Shown piece by piece: positions 53,747-62,399 of a DNA stretch of 64,000 bases. The number at the start of each line of letters is the position of its first letter. The stretch's first letter is position 1. Location of the stretch: positions 496,001 to 560,000 of the forward strand of contig NZ_LQQA01000033.1 of assembly GCF_002101965.1 (NCBI RefSeq). Reading direction: 5' to 3'. Source of the DNA: Mycolicibacterium wolinskyi. Its GTDB lineage: Bacteria > Actinomycetota > Actinomycetes > Mycobacteriales > Mycobacteriaceae. Below the pieces are notes generated by a model. It was not told the DNA's origin and searched no databases. It saw only the letters and a list, made by a program, of their open reading frames with translations. The position numbers and the translations under genes are program-made.

Positions 53747-55300
53747 TCAGCGCAAAACGACTCCGCCCTCGATGCCCGTGAACTGCGCGCGCAGCTCGGT
53801 CTTGAGCAGCTTGCCAGTGGCGTTGCGCGGCAGTTCGGCGACGAAGTGCACGTCACGCGGACACTTGAAGTGCGCCAGCCGCTCCCGGCACCACGCCACG
53901 ATCTCCTCGGCGCTCGGTGCCTGTGTTGCCGGGTCGGCGACGACGATCGCGACGACGCGTTCGCCCCACTTTGAGTCCTTGCCGCCGATCACGGCGGCGT
54001 CGAGTACCGCCGGGTGGCGGAAGAGAACTTGCTCGACCTCGATCGGGTAGACGTTCTCGCCGCCGGAGATGATCATGTCCTTCTTGCGGTCGACGAGGGT
54101 GATGAAGCCCTCGGCGTCCATGCGCCCGAGGTCGCCCGTGTGGAACCAGCCCCCGCGTAACGCCTCGGCGCTCGCCTCGGCCTTCATCCAGTAGCCAGTG
54201 AACACATTCGGGCCGCGCACGATCAGTTCGCCCACGGTGTCGGTCGCGACGTCGCGGTCGTCGTCGTCGACGATGCGGGCGTCGACATGCATTGCGACGC
54301 GGCCGATCGACCCGGCCCGCGTGCTGATGTTGTCGGCGTCGAGGACGGTCACCAGGGGAGCGGTCTCGGTCATGCCGAAGCCCTCGGTGAAGGGCACGCC
54401 TCGCTGGCGCATGAAGTCGATGACCGTGAGGGGGACGGGCGACCCGCCGCCCATGGCGAAACGCAGCGCAGACAGGTTGAAGGAGTCGAAGTCGGACACC
54501 TGTGTGAGAGCGGTCCACATGGCCGGCACCATGAACTGAACCGTGACGTGGTGGTCGGCCATCGCCTGCAGCGTAGCTCGCGGCTCGAAGGACGGCATGA
54601 TGACGCTGGTGCCGCCCACGTAGAGCAGCGGCAGGGTGTGTACTCCCAGCCCGCCGATGTGGAACATCGGCGCCACCGCGACGGTGACGTCCTCGCCCCG
54701 CAGGCCGATGTCGGTGCCGAGGACGTTGATCGCGTTCCATAGCAGGTTGTCGTGGGTGAGGATCGCGCCCTTGGGTCGTCCCGTCGTCCCCGACGTGTAC
54801 ATGATGAACGCGGGGTCGCGGCCGTCGACGTCACCGTTGAGCGGTTCGGGCGCGGCGCCCGAGACGACGTCTTCGTAGCCGAGCTCGCCCGGCGCCGGCA
54901 CCCCACCGGCGCGCACGACATGGCGCACGCGGACTCCGGACTCGGTGACGGCGCTCCTGGCCTGCGCGGCCAACGGCTCATAAAAGACCAGAACATCGGC
55001 GCCTGAGTCGGCCAGGATGTAGCCGATCTCGGGTCCGGCAAGGCGCACGTTGAGCGGAACTGCAAGTGCGCCGATTTTGGCGCAGCCCAGCAGCACCTCG
55101 ATGAACTCGGTCGAATTGACCAGCTGCATCGCGACCCGATCGCCCCTGCGCACGCCGAGGGCGATGAGTGCGGCGGCGACCTGGTTGGTGCGCCGATCGA
55201 GGTCGGCGTAGGTGATGTGCGCGCCGTTGCTGATCAACGCGGTGCGCCCGCCGTTGAGGAAGGCGCGCCGGGTCACCCACTGACCGATGCCGAGTTGCAT
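53747..55300 (-). CDS. Acyl-CoA synthetase (AMP-forming, FadD-like)
   Basis: A 517-residue ANL-superfamily ligase from ATG at 55300 (AGGGA six bases upstream; another ATG lies 15 bases before). The P-loop is MYTSGTTGRPKGAILTHDN, the adenylate motif is GWFHTGDLGRMDAEGFITLV, the hinge region is DMIISGGENVYPIEVEQVLF, and the catalytic Lys is in RNATGKLLKTELR. It activates a carboxylic acid to acyl-CoA for the carboxylase/dehydrogenase pathway of this operon, of which it is the last gene. Confidence 0.92.
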   Translation of the reverse strand: MQLGIGQWVTRRAFLNGGRTALISNGAHITYADLDRRTNQVAAALIALGVRRGDRVAMQLVNSTEFIEVLLGCAKIGALAVPLNVRLAGPEIGYILADSGADVLVFYEPLAAQARSAVTESGVRVRHVVRAGGVPAPGELGYEDVVSGAAPEPLNGDVDGRDPAFIMYTSGTTGRPKGAILTHDNLLWNAINVLGTDIGLRGEDVTVAVAPMFHIGGLGVHTLPLLYVGGTSVIMPSFEPRATLQAMADHHVTVQFMVPAMWTALTQVSDFDSFNLSALRFAMGGGSPVPLTVIDFMRQRGVPFTEGFGMTETAPLVTVLDADNISTRAGSIGRVAMHVDARIVDDDDRDVATDTVGELIVRGPNVFTGYWMKAEASAEALRGGWFHTGDLGRMDAEGFITLVDRKKDMIISGGENVYPIEVEQVLFRHPAVLDAAVIGGKDSKWGERVVAIVVADPATQAPSAEEIVAWCRERLAHFKCPRDVHFVAELPRNATGKLLKTELRAQFTGIEGGVVLR

Positions 55301-55326
55301 GCGATTCCCTTTCATTCCGCGGCGAC

Positions 55327-56481
55327 TCAGTAGGACGCGGGCAGTTTCAGGCTGTGCTGCGCCACGAAGTTGAGGATCATTTCGCGGCTGATCGGCGCGG
55401 TGCGCATGAGCCGGGCCGGACCCCACAACGTGGCGAGGCCGTACTCGGTGGCCATGCCGTTGCCGCCGTGGGTCTGAATCGCCTGGTCGAGCGCCAGGAT
55501 GCCCGCCTCGGCTGCGGCGTATTTCGCCATGTTCGACGCCTCACCCGACCCCGGATCGCCGGCGTCGTGCAGGGAGGCGGCACGCTGAGTCATCAACCGG
55601 GCCAGCTCAACCTGGATCTTGGCGTGGGCGAGCGGGTGCGATACGCCCTGGTGCGAGCCGATCGGCGCTCCCCACACGTGGCGCTTGCGGGCGTAATCGG
55701 CGGCTTTATCCAGCGCGTAGCGACCGATGCCGTTGCCGAGCGCCGCCCCCATGATTCGCTCCGGGTTCAGGCCCATGAAGACCTGGCGCAGGCCCTCGTT
55801 CTCCGTGCCGACAAGGTTGGCGGCCGGCACGCGGACGTCATCGAAGAATAGAGTGAACTGCTTCTCTGGAGTGACCGCCTGCACCGGGATGAGTGACTTG
55901 GTCAGCCCGGGGACATCGGTGGGCACGACGAGCAGGCTGAGTAGTCCGCGACCACTGTCGTTGGTAGACGTTCGGGTGACCACCAGGATCGCTTCGGCTT
56001 CATCGACGCCAGAAATGTAGTACTTGGTGCCGTTGATGACCCAGTCGTCACCGTCGCGTTTCGCGGTCGTGGAGATGTTGTGCGAGTTCGAGCCCGCGTC
56101 CGGCTCGGTGATCGCGAAGGCCATGATCGTCTCGCCGCTGGCGATGCCCGGCAGCCACTGCTGCTTGAGTTCCTCACTGCCGAATGCCTGGATGATCGTG
56201 CCGCAGATGGTCGGCGAGACGACGGTCATCAGCAGCGGGCAGCCCGCCGCGGCGAGCTCCTCACCGACGATCTGCATGTCGTAGATGCCGCCGCCGCCGC
56301 CGCCGTACTGCTCGGAAAGGTTCACCCCGAGGAAGCCCTGTTTGCCCACGGCCTGCCACAGCTCGGTGCTCTTCCCGCCGGCCAGCGACTTTTCCAGGTA
56401 GTACTCGTGTCCGAAGTCCTTGGCGATCTCGGCGACCGCCTTGCGCAGGTCCTGACGTTCCTCTGTCTCGTGCAATTCCAT
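55327..56481 (-). CDS. Acyl-CoA dehydrogenase
   Basis: A 384-residue flavin dehydrogenase from ATG at 56481 (GAGGAG upstream). Motifs: MAFAITEPDAGSNSHNIS (FAD/acyl-CoA binding), WVINGTKYYISGVDEAEAIL, and the C-terminal THGGNGMATEYGLATLW, where Glu is probably the catalytic base. It lies between the carboxylase and ligase genes in one operon. By context it could be an AtuD/LiuA-type citronellyl- or isovaleryl-CoA-like dehydrogenase; this assignment is inferred. Confidence 0.9.
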   Translation of the reverse strand: MELHETEERQDLRKAVAEIAKDFGHEYYLEKSLAGGKSTELWQAVGKQGFLGVNLSEQYGGGGGGIYDMQIVGEELAAAGCPLLMTVVSPTICGTIIQAFGSEELKQQWLPGIASGETIMAFAITEPDAGSNSHNISTTAKRDGDDWVINGTKYYISGVDEAEAILVVTRTSTNDSGRGLLSLLVVPTDVPGLTKSLIPVQAVTPEKQFTLFFDDVRVPAANLVGTENEGLRQVFMGLNPERIMGAALGNGIGRYALDKAADYARKRHVWGAPIGSHQGVSHPLAHAKIQVELARLMTQRAASLHDAGDPGSGEASNMAKYAAAEAGILALDQAIQTHGGNGMATEYGLATLWGPARLMRTAPISREMILNFVAQHSLKLPASY

Positions 56482-56535
56482 GACACTCCTCACATCGGTA
56501 TCGACGCGCCACCGATCGGGAGCGCGCCGGCTTCA

Positions 56536-58578
56536 TTAGAGCTCCGTGGCGTCCGACGCCACTTCACCGCCGTCCACCGCCTCGACCACGGCGAGGACGT
56601 CACCGCTCGAGACCTGATGGCCGACCTGGACCGGCAGGGCGCTCAGCACCCCGTCAATCGGGCTCGCGACGGTGTGCTCCATCTTCATCGCCTCCAGGAC
56701 GACTAGGGTTTGGCCCGCCGAGACCGTCTCGCCCTCGGCGACCGGCAGTCGGACCACTGAACCCGGCATCGGCGCGGTGAGCGACCCGGGCGGGTGCAGA
56801 GCGCTCGGGTCGACGAAGCGTGGCGCCAGCCGCAGGGCGGAGTAGCCGGCGACCGAGTCGACGTGGGCGATATCGCGGTCGAGGACTATGTCGTAGGCGC
56901 GGCGCACGCCGTTCACGCGCAGCACAACACGCTCGCTGCTGCCGGCGACAAGCTCGACGTCGGCCAACGCCTCGTCATCGACGCGCAGGCAGGTGTCCGT
57001 CAGACGCAACGTGTACCCGACGCGCACTTCGCGCCCGTCCTGGGTCTGCCATGTCGTGATCTGCGATTGCGATGGGTTGTTGCGCCATCCAGCGGGCAAC
57101 GTGGCCTGGACCGTCGCCGCGGCACGCCGCGCGGCCACGCTGGCCACGGTCGCCGCGACGGCGTGCAGGCGCTCTGCCTGCGTGTCAAGGAGGGCAGCGC
57201 CGAGTTCGGCGACGTCGTGTCGGTCAAGGAAACCAGTGTCGGTGCCCCGCCCGGCGAACTCGTCATGGCGCAGGACGCGCACAAGCAGGTTGCGATTGGT
57301 GGTCACGCCGTGAATACGGGCGCCGGCCAGCGCCGCCGAGAGGCTGGCAAGTGCCTCGTCGCGCGTTGGTGCCCACGCGATGACCTTGGCCAGCAGCGAA
57401 TCGTAGTAATGACTGATGACCGAACCGGCACGAAAACCCGAGTCAACCCGCACGCCGGCGAGCGCCGGGACATCCATGGTGCGCAGGGTGCCGGTGTGGG
57501 GCCGGTAGTCGTCGGCCGGATCCTCGGCGCACAGACGGGCCTCGACCGCGTGACCGCGAATTCGCGGGTTGTGCATCTCCTCGGGCAGCGGGCGGCCCAT
57601 GGCTACGAGCAGCTGGGCACGCACCAGGTCGAGGCCGGTGATCAGCTCGGTAACCGGGTGCTCGACCTGCAGCCGGGTGTTCATCTCGAGGAAGGCAAAG
57701 GAGCCGCCCTTGCCGTCCTGGTCGGCGTCGTAGACGAACTCGACCGTCCCGGCGCCCACGTAACCGACGGCGCGTGCGGCGGCGATGGCGGCCTCGCTCA
57801 TCCGAGCGCGCAACGCGTCGTCGACGACCGGTGACGGCGCCTCCTCGATCACCTTCTGGTGTCGACGCTGCACGGAGCACTCGCGCTCGAACAGAGACAC
57901 GACGTTTCCGTGCGTGTCGGCCATGACCTGGATCTCGACGTGGCGCGGGCGGTGGACGTAACGCTCGAGGAAGACGGTGCCGTCGGCGAACGCGGCCGCG
58001 GCCTCACGCGAAGCGGAGGCGACCGCCTCGTCGAGCTCGTCCGGCGACGCGACAACGCGCATGCCTCGGCCACCGCCGCCGGCGCTGGCCTTGACCAGCA
58101 CCGGGTAGCCGACGTCGGCGGCCAGCTTCGCCAGCTGCTCGGCCGACAGCCCCGTCGTGTCGCCACCGGGCAGCACAGGCACCCCCGCGTCGGACATCAT
58201 CTTCTTGGCCTGCAGCTTCGAGCCCATCGCGTCGATCGCCCCGGGCGGCGGACCGATGAAGACGAGGTCGGCGGCGACACAGGCACGCGCGAACCCGGCG
58301 TCTTCCGAAAGGAAGCCGTAGCCGGGGTGTACTGCGTCCGCGCCGGTGAGCGAGGCAGCGGCGATGATCCGGTGGATGTCGAGGTACGTCTCGGCGGCAG
58401 ACGAGCCGGGAAGGTGCACGGCCTCGTCGGCGTCGGCGACGTGCCACGCGTCGGCGTCGGCGTCGGAATAGACCGCCACGGTGGCGATCCCGAGGTCGCG
58501 GCAAGTGCGGAACACCCGCCGCGCGATCTCGCCACGGTTGGCGACCAGGACCTTGCGGATCTTGGGCATCGCCATCAC
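56536..58578 (-). CDS. Biotin-dependent acyl-CoA carboxylase, alpha subunit (MCC/GCC type)
   Basis: A 680-residue subunit with biotin carboxylase, BT linker and biotin carrier domains. The N-terminal KIRKVLVANRGEIARRVFRT and ATP-grasp loop VKASAGGGGRGMRVV are clear. The carrier motif EAMKMEHTV gives biotinyl-Lys at about residue 632. The length is that of methylcrotonyl- and geranyl-CoA carboxylase alpha subunits rather than of mycobacterial AccA3 (about 600). The GTG start overlaps the beta-subunit stop; ATGs at 58575 and 58569 are alternatives. Confidence 0.9.
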   Translation of the reverse strand: MMAMPKIRKVLVANRGEIARRVFRTCRDLGIATVAVYSDADADAWHVADADEAVHLPGSSAAETYLDIHRIIAAASLTGADAVHPGYGFLSEDAGFARACVAADLVFIGPPPGAIDAMGSKLQAKKMMSDAGVPVLPGGDTTGLSAEQLAKLAADVGYPVLVKASAGGGGRGMRVVASPDELDEAVASASREAAAAFADGTVFLERYVHRPRHVEIQVMADTHGNVVSLFERECSVQRRHQKVIEEAPSPVVDDALRARMSEAAIAAARAVGYVGAGTVEFVYDADQDGKGGSFAFLEMNTRLQVEHPVTELITGLDLVRAQLLVAMGRPLPEEMHNPRIRGHAVEARLCAEDPADDYRPHTGTLRTMDVPALAGVRVDSGFRAGSVISHYYDSLLAKVIAWAPTRDEALASLSAALAGARIHGVTTNRNLLVRVLRHDEFAGRGTDTGFLDRHDVAELGAALLDTQAERLHAVAATVASVAARRAAATVQATLPAGWRNNPSQSQITTWQTQDGREVRVGYTLRLTDTCLRVDDEALADVELVAGSSERVVLRVNGVRRAYDIVLDRDIAHVDSVAGYSALRLAPRFVDPSALHPPGSLTAPMPGSVVRLPVAEGETVSAGQTLVVLEAMKMEHTVASPIDGVLSALPVQVGHQVSSGDVLAVVEAVDGGEVASDATEL

Positions 58579-60176
58579 ATCCGGAACACGCCGTAGCCAC
58601 GCTGGCCACGGACCTCGCCGTTGTGGATCACAGACAGGCAGAACCCGAGAACGGTCCGCGTGTCGCGGGGATCAATGATCCCGTCGTCGTAAAGGCGGCC
58701 GCTGTTGGCCAGTGCGACGGATTCGCGCTCGATCTGTTCCTCGACAGCGGCGCGCATCTGGACGTCGGCCTCCTCGTCGAAGGGCAGCCCGCGGTCGGCG
58801 GCGGACTCGCGCGCCACGATGGACAACACTCCGGCCAGTTGCGCCGGACCCATCACGGCCGACTTCGAGTTAGGCCAAGCGAATAGGAAACGCGGTGAGT
58901 ACGACCGCCCGCACATGCCGTAGTTCCCGGCACCGTAGGACGCACCCATGGTGATGGTCACGTGCGGGACTGTGCTGTTTGATACGGCGTTGATCATCTT
59001 GGCGCCGTCCTTGATGATGCCGCCCTGCTCGTACTCGGCACCGACCATGAAACCGGTGGTGTTCTGAAGGAAGATGAGGGGGGTGTCGATCTGATTTGCC
59101 AGTTGGATGAACTGCGAACCCTTCTCGGCCTCCTCACTGAACAGGATGCCGCGTGCGTTTGCGAGGATGCCGACCGGGAAGCCGTGGATCGAGGCCCAGC
59201 CAGTGACGAGTGAGGTGCCGTAGAGAGGTTTGAACTCGTCGAAGGCCGACCCGTCGACCACTCGGGCGATCACGTCGCGGGGGTCGAAGGGCACCTTCGG
59301 ATCGACGGAGGCGATGCCGAGTAGCTGATCGGGGTCGTGCACCGGCGGGTGCGGCGGCGTGGTGGGTCCGGGGCCGTTCTTCCGCCAGTTGAGCCGCGCC
59401 ATGATGCGACGGCCGATTCGGATCGCGTCCTGCTCGTCCTCGGCCATGTAATCGGCCAGCCCCGAGGTGCGGGCGTGCATGTCGGCGCCGCCGAGCGATT
59501 CGTCATCGGAGACCTCCCCCGTGGCCATCTTGACCAATGGCGGACCGCCGAGGAACACCTTGGAACGGTTGCGCACCATCACGACGTAGTCGCACATGCC
59601 CGGGACGTACGCACCTCCCGCGGTCGAGTTGCCGAAGACCAAGGCCAGTGTCGGCAGCCCCGCTGCGCTGTGCTGTGTCAAGTCGTGGAACAGCTGCCCG
59701 CCGGGCACGAAGATCTCTGCCTGTGTGGGCAGGTCGGCGCCGCCAGACTCGACGATGTTGATGATGGGCAGTCGGTTCTCCCGCGCGATGGCCATGCCGC
59801 GGAACACCTTGCGGAAGGTATAGGGGTTCGATGCGCCGCCGCGGACGGTGGGGTCGTGGGCGATGATCATCGACTCGATGCCCTCGACCACGCCGATGCC
59901 TACCACCACGCTACCGCCGACGGGGAACTTACTGCCCCAGGCGGCGAAGGGGCATAGTTCGAGGAACGCTGTGTCGGAGTCGAGCATCAGCTCGATGCGC
60001 TCGCGGACGAGTAGCTTGCCCCGCTTGCGGTGGCGCGCAACGTATTTTGCGCCGCCGCCGCCGTTGACCAGCGCCAGTTGCTCCGCGATGGTGTCGAGTT
60101 GCGCGCTCAGTCCTTCGCGGTTCTTGAGATAGCTGGGCGCGGTGTCGTCGACCCGATCGGACAGGACCTGTACCAA
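58575..60176 (-). CDS. Acyl-CoA carboxylase, carboxyltransferase (beta) subunit (MCC/GCC type)
   Basis: A 533-residue carboxyltransferase, length typical for AtuC/LiuB. The N half contains GGAKYVARHRKRGKLLVRER and GNSTAGGAYVPGMCDYVVMV; ESLGGADMHARTSGLADYMA is the acyl-CoA region, and the C half has NTTGFMVGAEYEQGGIIKDG and TITMGASYGAGNYGMCGRSY. It is first in the minus-strand operon. The neighbouring AtuA and the alpha-subunit type favour a branched enoyl-CoA such as geranyl- or methylcrotonyl-CoA over acetyl/propionyl-CoA. Confidence 0.9.
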   Translation of the reverse strand: MVQVLSDRVDDTAPSYLKNREGLSAQLDTIAEQLALVNGGGGAKYVARHRKRGKLLVRERIELMLDSDTAFLELCPFAAWGSKFPVGGSVVVGIGVVEGIESMIIAHDPTVRGGASNPYTFRKVFRGMAIARENRLPIINIVESGGADLPTQAEIFVPGGQLFHDLTQHSAAGLPTLALVFGNSTAGGAYVPGMCDYVVMVRNRSKVFLGGPPLVKMATGEVSDDESLGGADMHARTSGLADYMAEDEQDAIRIGRRIMARLNWRKNGPGPTTPPHPPVHDPDQLLGIASVDPKVPFDPRDVIARVVDGSAFDEFKPLYGTSLVTGWASIHGFPVGILANARGILFSEEAEKGSQFIQLANQIDTPLIFLQNTTGFMVGAEYEQGGIIKDGAKMINAVSNSTVPHVTITMGASYGAGNYGMCGRSYSPRFLFAWPNSKSAVMGPAQLAGVLSIVARESAADRGLPFDEEADVQMRAAVEEQIERESVALANSGRLYDDGIIDPRDTRTVLGFCLSVIHNGEVRGQRGYGVFRM

Positions 60177-60218
60177 AGTTTTCCCTCCGGGCGAGCATCG
60201 ACGTCGATCTGCTAGGCG

Positions 60219-60244
60219 CTGATGTTAGCCGCAATTAACATCAG
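60219..60244. promoter_or_regulatory. Palindromic operator upstream of the carboxylase operon
   Basis: CTGATGTTA, eight bases, TAACATCAG: perfect 9-bp arms 43 bp upstream of the carboxyltransferase start, in its promoter region. It is a strong candidate binding site for the TetR encoded at 52974-53534. Confidence 0.6.
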
Positions 60245-60323
60245 GTGACAACGGCGCGGCGTGCCTCACCTATTTTGAGCGCGTATCGCGGATGGCTTGC
60301 CCGGTGTGGAGGGCAAGGTCGAG

Positions 60324-60535
60324 ATGGCTGCAAGACGGCAGGTGACGAACAAACTGCGTGGTCAGTACCGCAAAGCGTCAAAGGCGGGTAAGGGCGAGAT
60401 TCTGGATCGGGTGGTGACCCTCACGGGGATGGGCCGTTCGACGGCCCGGCGGATGCTGGGCGGCCCGCAGCTGCCCGACCCGGCCACTGGGGTCGATGGG
60501 CGCACGCTGCGGGCGCGGGGCTTCAGCGACGATGC
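60324..60535 (+). pseudogene. Truncated transposase/integrase N-terminus
   Basis: From ATG at 60324 the protein MAARRQVTNKLRGQYRKASK continues with KGEILDRVVTLTGMGRSTAR and ends its recognisable part at DGRTLRARGFSDDA. This is the helix-turn-helix N-terminus of a mycobacterial rve-type transposase. The catalytic core is missing: after about 60535 the frame runs into unrelated sequence next to the IS630 element, so only a 5' stub remains. Confidence 0.6.
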
Positions 60536-60577
60536 CACTGCTCCTTGTCGTTTGGTTTCGCGGGCATATCTTCCTAA

Positions 60578-60607
60578 GTGGTCTGGCTCGTAAGTTCGTC
60601 GGGGGTC
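60578..60607 (+). repeat. Left terminal inverted repeat of the IS630-type element
   Basis: The 30-bp arm begins GTGGTCTGGCTCGTAAGTTC and is the exact reverse complement of 62171-62200. It overlaps the stop codon of the passenger gene. Confidence 0.92.
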
Positions 60608-60938
60608 AGATCCAGGCGGTTGGGTCGCCGAGGTAGAGGCCGCATGCGGTGTCGAGGGCGTCTTCGGGTGCGCCGGCGAATTGGCCGGTCTGCAGGACTG
60701 AGTCTCGGTAGCCGTTCTTGCTGGCCAGCTACATTGCGAAGCCCCAGCGGGCGGCGGATCCGCCGTAGCGCAGCCGCATCAGCGGGATGTTTTCGCCGGC
60801 GGGTAGACGTCCGCTGACATAGGCGAACGCGCCGCGGAAGCGCACGTCGATGCCGTCGAGTTGGGGCCATCGTTGGCGGGCGCGGGCGCTGAGCCGTTGC
60901 TGCAGGGACGTTTTCGTCGATGCTGGAGGTGCGGCCAT
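60606..60938 (-). pseudogene. Antisense passenger gene of the IS element, interrupted by an amber stop
   Basis: From ATG at 60938 a frame encodes MAAPPASTKTSLQQRLSARA and later LMRLRYGGSAARWGFAM, then hits TAG at 60729-60731. The same frame continues with LASKNGYRDSVLQTGQFAGA and PEDALDTACGLYLGDPTAWI to a TGA at 60606-60608 that touches the left repeat. The intact product would have 110 residues. The continuity of protein-like sequence on both sides argues for a single nonsense mutation. The function is unknown; it is not a transposase. Confidence 0.65.
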
Positions 60939-61040
60939 GGTCTTTGATCGTGCCTCACGGCGTGTCGTTGAGCAATGAGACATCCGTGATGGGTGAGGCT
61001 GAAGTGACCAGTGTGAACTTCGCCTCGTGGAGCAGACGCC

Positions 61041-62166
61041 GTGGCACCCGCCGACCGGATCATGTTGACCGGGGCGCAGCGCCGCGAACTGCGGCGTCTG
61101 GTCCGGTCCGGGCGCACCGAGCAACGCCTGGTTACGCGAGCGAAGATCGTGCTCGCCGCGGCCGAGGGCGAGCCGAACGCGCAGATCGCGGCGTCGCTGC
61201 GGGTGTGTGAGGACACCGTGCGCAAGTGGCGGAACCGCTGGTGCGCGGCGCCGGGTATCGCGTCGCTGTCGGATGCGAAACGTTCCGGACGGCCACCGGA
61301 ATTCAGCCCGGTGCAGGTCGCCCAGGTCAAAGCGGCGGCGTGTACACCACCGGCGGACAGCGGGCTGCCGCTGGCGCGGTGGCCGTGCCCGGAGCTGGCC
61401 CGCTACGCCGTCGCGGAAGGGTTTTGCGAGTCGATCTCGCCCGCCACAGTGCGCCGCTGGTTGTGCGAAGACGCGCTCAAACCCTGGCAGTACCGGTCGA
61501 TCTTCGTCACCGACCCCGACTTCGCGCTCAAAGCGGGCCGGGTGCTCGACCTCTACGACCGGAAATGGGAGGGAGAACCGCTGGGGCCGCGAACGACTTT
61601 GTAATCTCCGCCGACGAGAAGACCTCCCCATCCAGGCCCGTTGCCGCTGCCACCCCACGCTGCCGCCCGGCGTCGCCCGGGCGATGCGGGTCAACCACGA
61701 CTACGACCGCGGCGGCGCGGTGGCCTACCTAGCCGCCTACGACGTGCACCGCGCGCAGGTGTTCGGCCGCTGCGAGGACACCACCGGCATCGAACCGTTT
61801 CACCGGCTCGTCGAACAGGTGATGGCCCAGGTACCCTACAAATCCGCCAACCGGGTGTTCTGGATCGTCGACAACGGCTCCTCCCACCGCGGGCAGGCCG
61901 CGATCATGGTGCACACCCCGGTGCACGCGTCCTGGTTGAACCAGATCGAGATCTACTTCTCCATAGTGCAGCGGAAAGCGCTGGCGCCCAACGACTTCAC
62001 CAACATCGACGAGGTCATCGACCGGCTCAACGACTTCGAGACCCGCTACAACCAGACCGCGCGGCCGTTCAAGTGGAAGTTCACCACCACCGACCTGAAC
62101 GCACTGCTGACCAGGCTCGACGCCCGCGACTCCGAGCACAATCCGATCCAGCCTCGGGCTGCCTGA
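61041..62166 (+). pseudogene. IS630-family transposase, frameshifted
   Basis: The first frame (61041 to about 61588) has the helix-turn-helix DNA-binding part: RRELRRLVRSGRTEQRLVTR and AQIAASLRVCEDTVRKWRNR. A short middle segment in another frame reads NDFVISADEKTS with the first catalytic Asp. The third frame (about 61631 to 62166) has WIVDNGSSHRGQAA (second Asp) and ASWLNQIEIYFSIVQ (Glu). Compared with the expected join, two extra bases occur near 61590 and two near 61630. All DDE residues are present, but one ribosome would have to shift twice, so it is probably inactive. Confidence 0.8.
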
Positions 62167-62170
62167 ACGC

Positions 62171-62200
62171 GACCCCCGACGAACTTACGAGCCAGACCAC
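62171..62200 (+). repeat. Right terminal inverted repeat of the IS630-type element
   Basis: Exact reverse complement of 60578-60607, located just after the transposase stop codon. Confidence 0.92.
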
Positions 62201-62336
62201 TAAGCTAGGGCATTACGGATCGCCAAAGATCATCGTTCGGTGGCCTTTAGACCGCGCGTCCTTTATAGTCGGTTTGCTGCCTTTCCGTTTTGGGAGTGCA
62301 GCCACAGCAGTACGGCGAAACAGGCAAGGAGTGTGC

Positions 62337-62399
62337 GTGGCGCAAGAGTTCCTGTTACATCGCGACATAGAGGGTACCGTCAGGGAAATACGCCGGTGA
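62337..62399 (+). CDS. Possible 20-residue leader peptide before yrbEA
   Basis: GTG at 62337, with AAGGAG about five bases upstream, opens a 20-codon frame (MAQEFLLHRDIEGTVREIRR) whose TGA overlaps the yrbEA GTG as GTGA. It could be a translational coupler, or the 3' stub of a gene lost when the insertion sequence arrived. A possible -10 TATAGT lies at 62264-62269 in the 136 bp between the IS and this frame, without a good -35. Confidence 0.35.
   Translation: MAQEFLLHRDIEGTVREIRR

Larger units (their letters stand above)
60578..62200 (+). mobile_element. IS630-family-type insertion sequence (1,623 bp)
   Basis: It is bounded by perfect 30-bp terminal inverted repeats at 60578-60607 and 62171-62200. 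TAA directly precedes the left end (60575-60577) and follows the right end (62201-62203), compatible with the TA target duplication of IS630. It contains a frameshifted DDE transposase (plus strand) and a broken passenger gene (minus strand). It lies between the carboxylase operon and the Mce operon. Confidence 0.88.

Noticed and set aside
56794..57834. 346-residue plus-strand ORF opposite the carboxylase alpha subunit
   Set aside because: No motifs; the minus strand has intact biotin carboxylase and carrier signatures.
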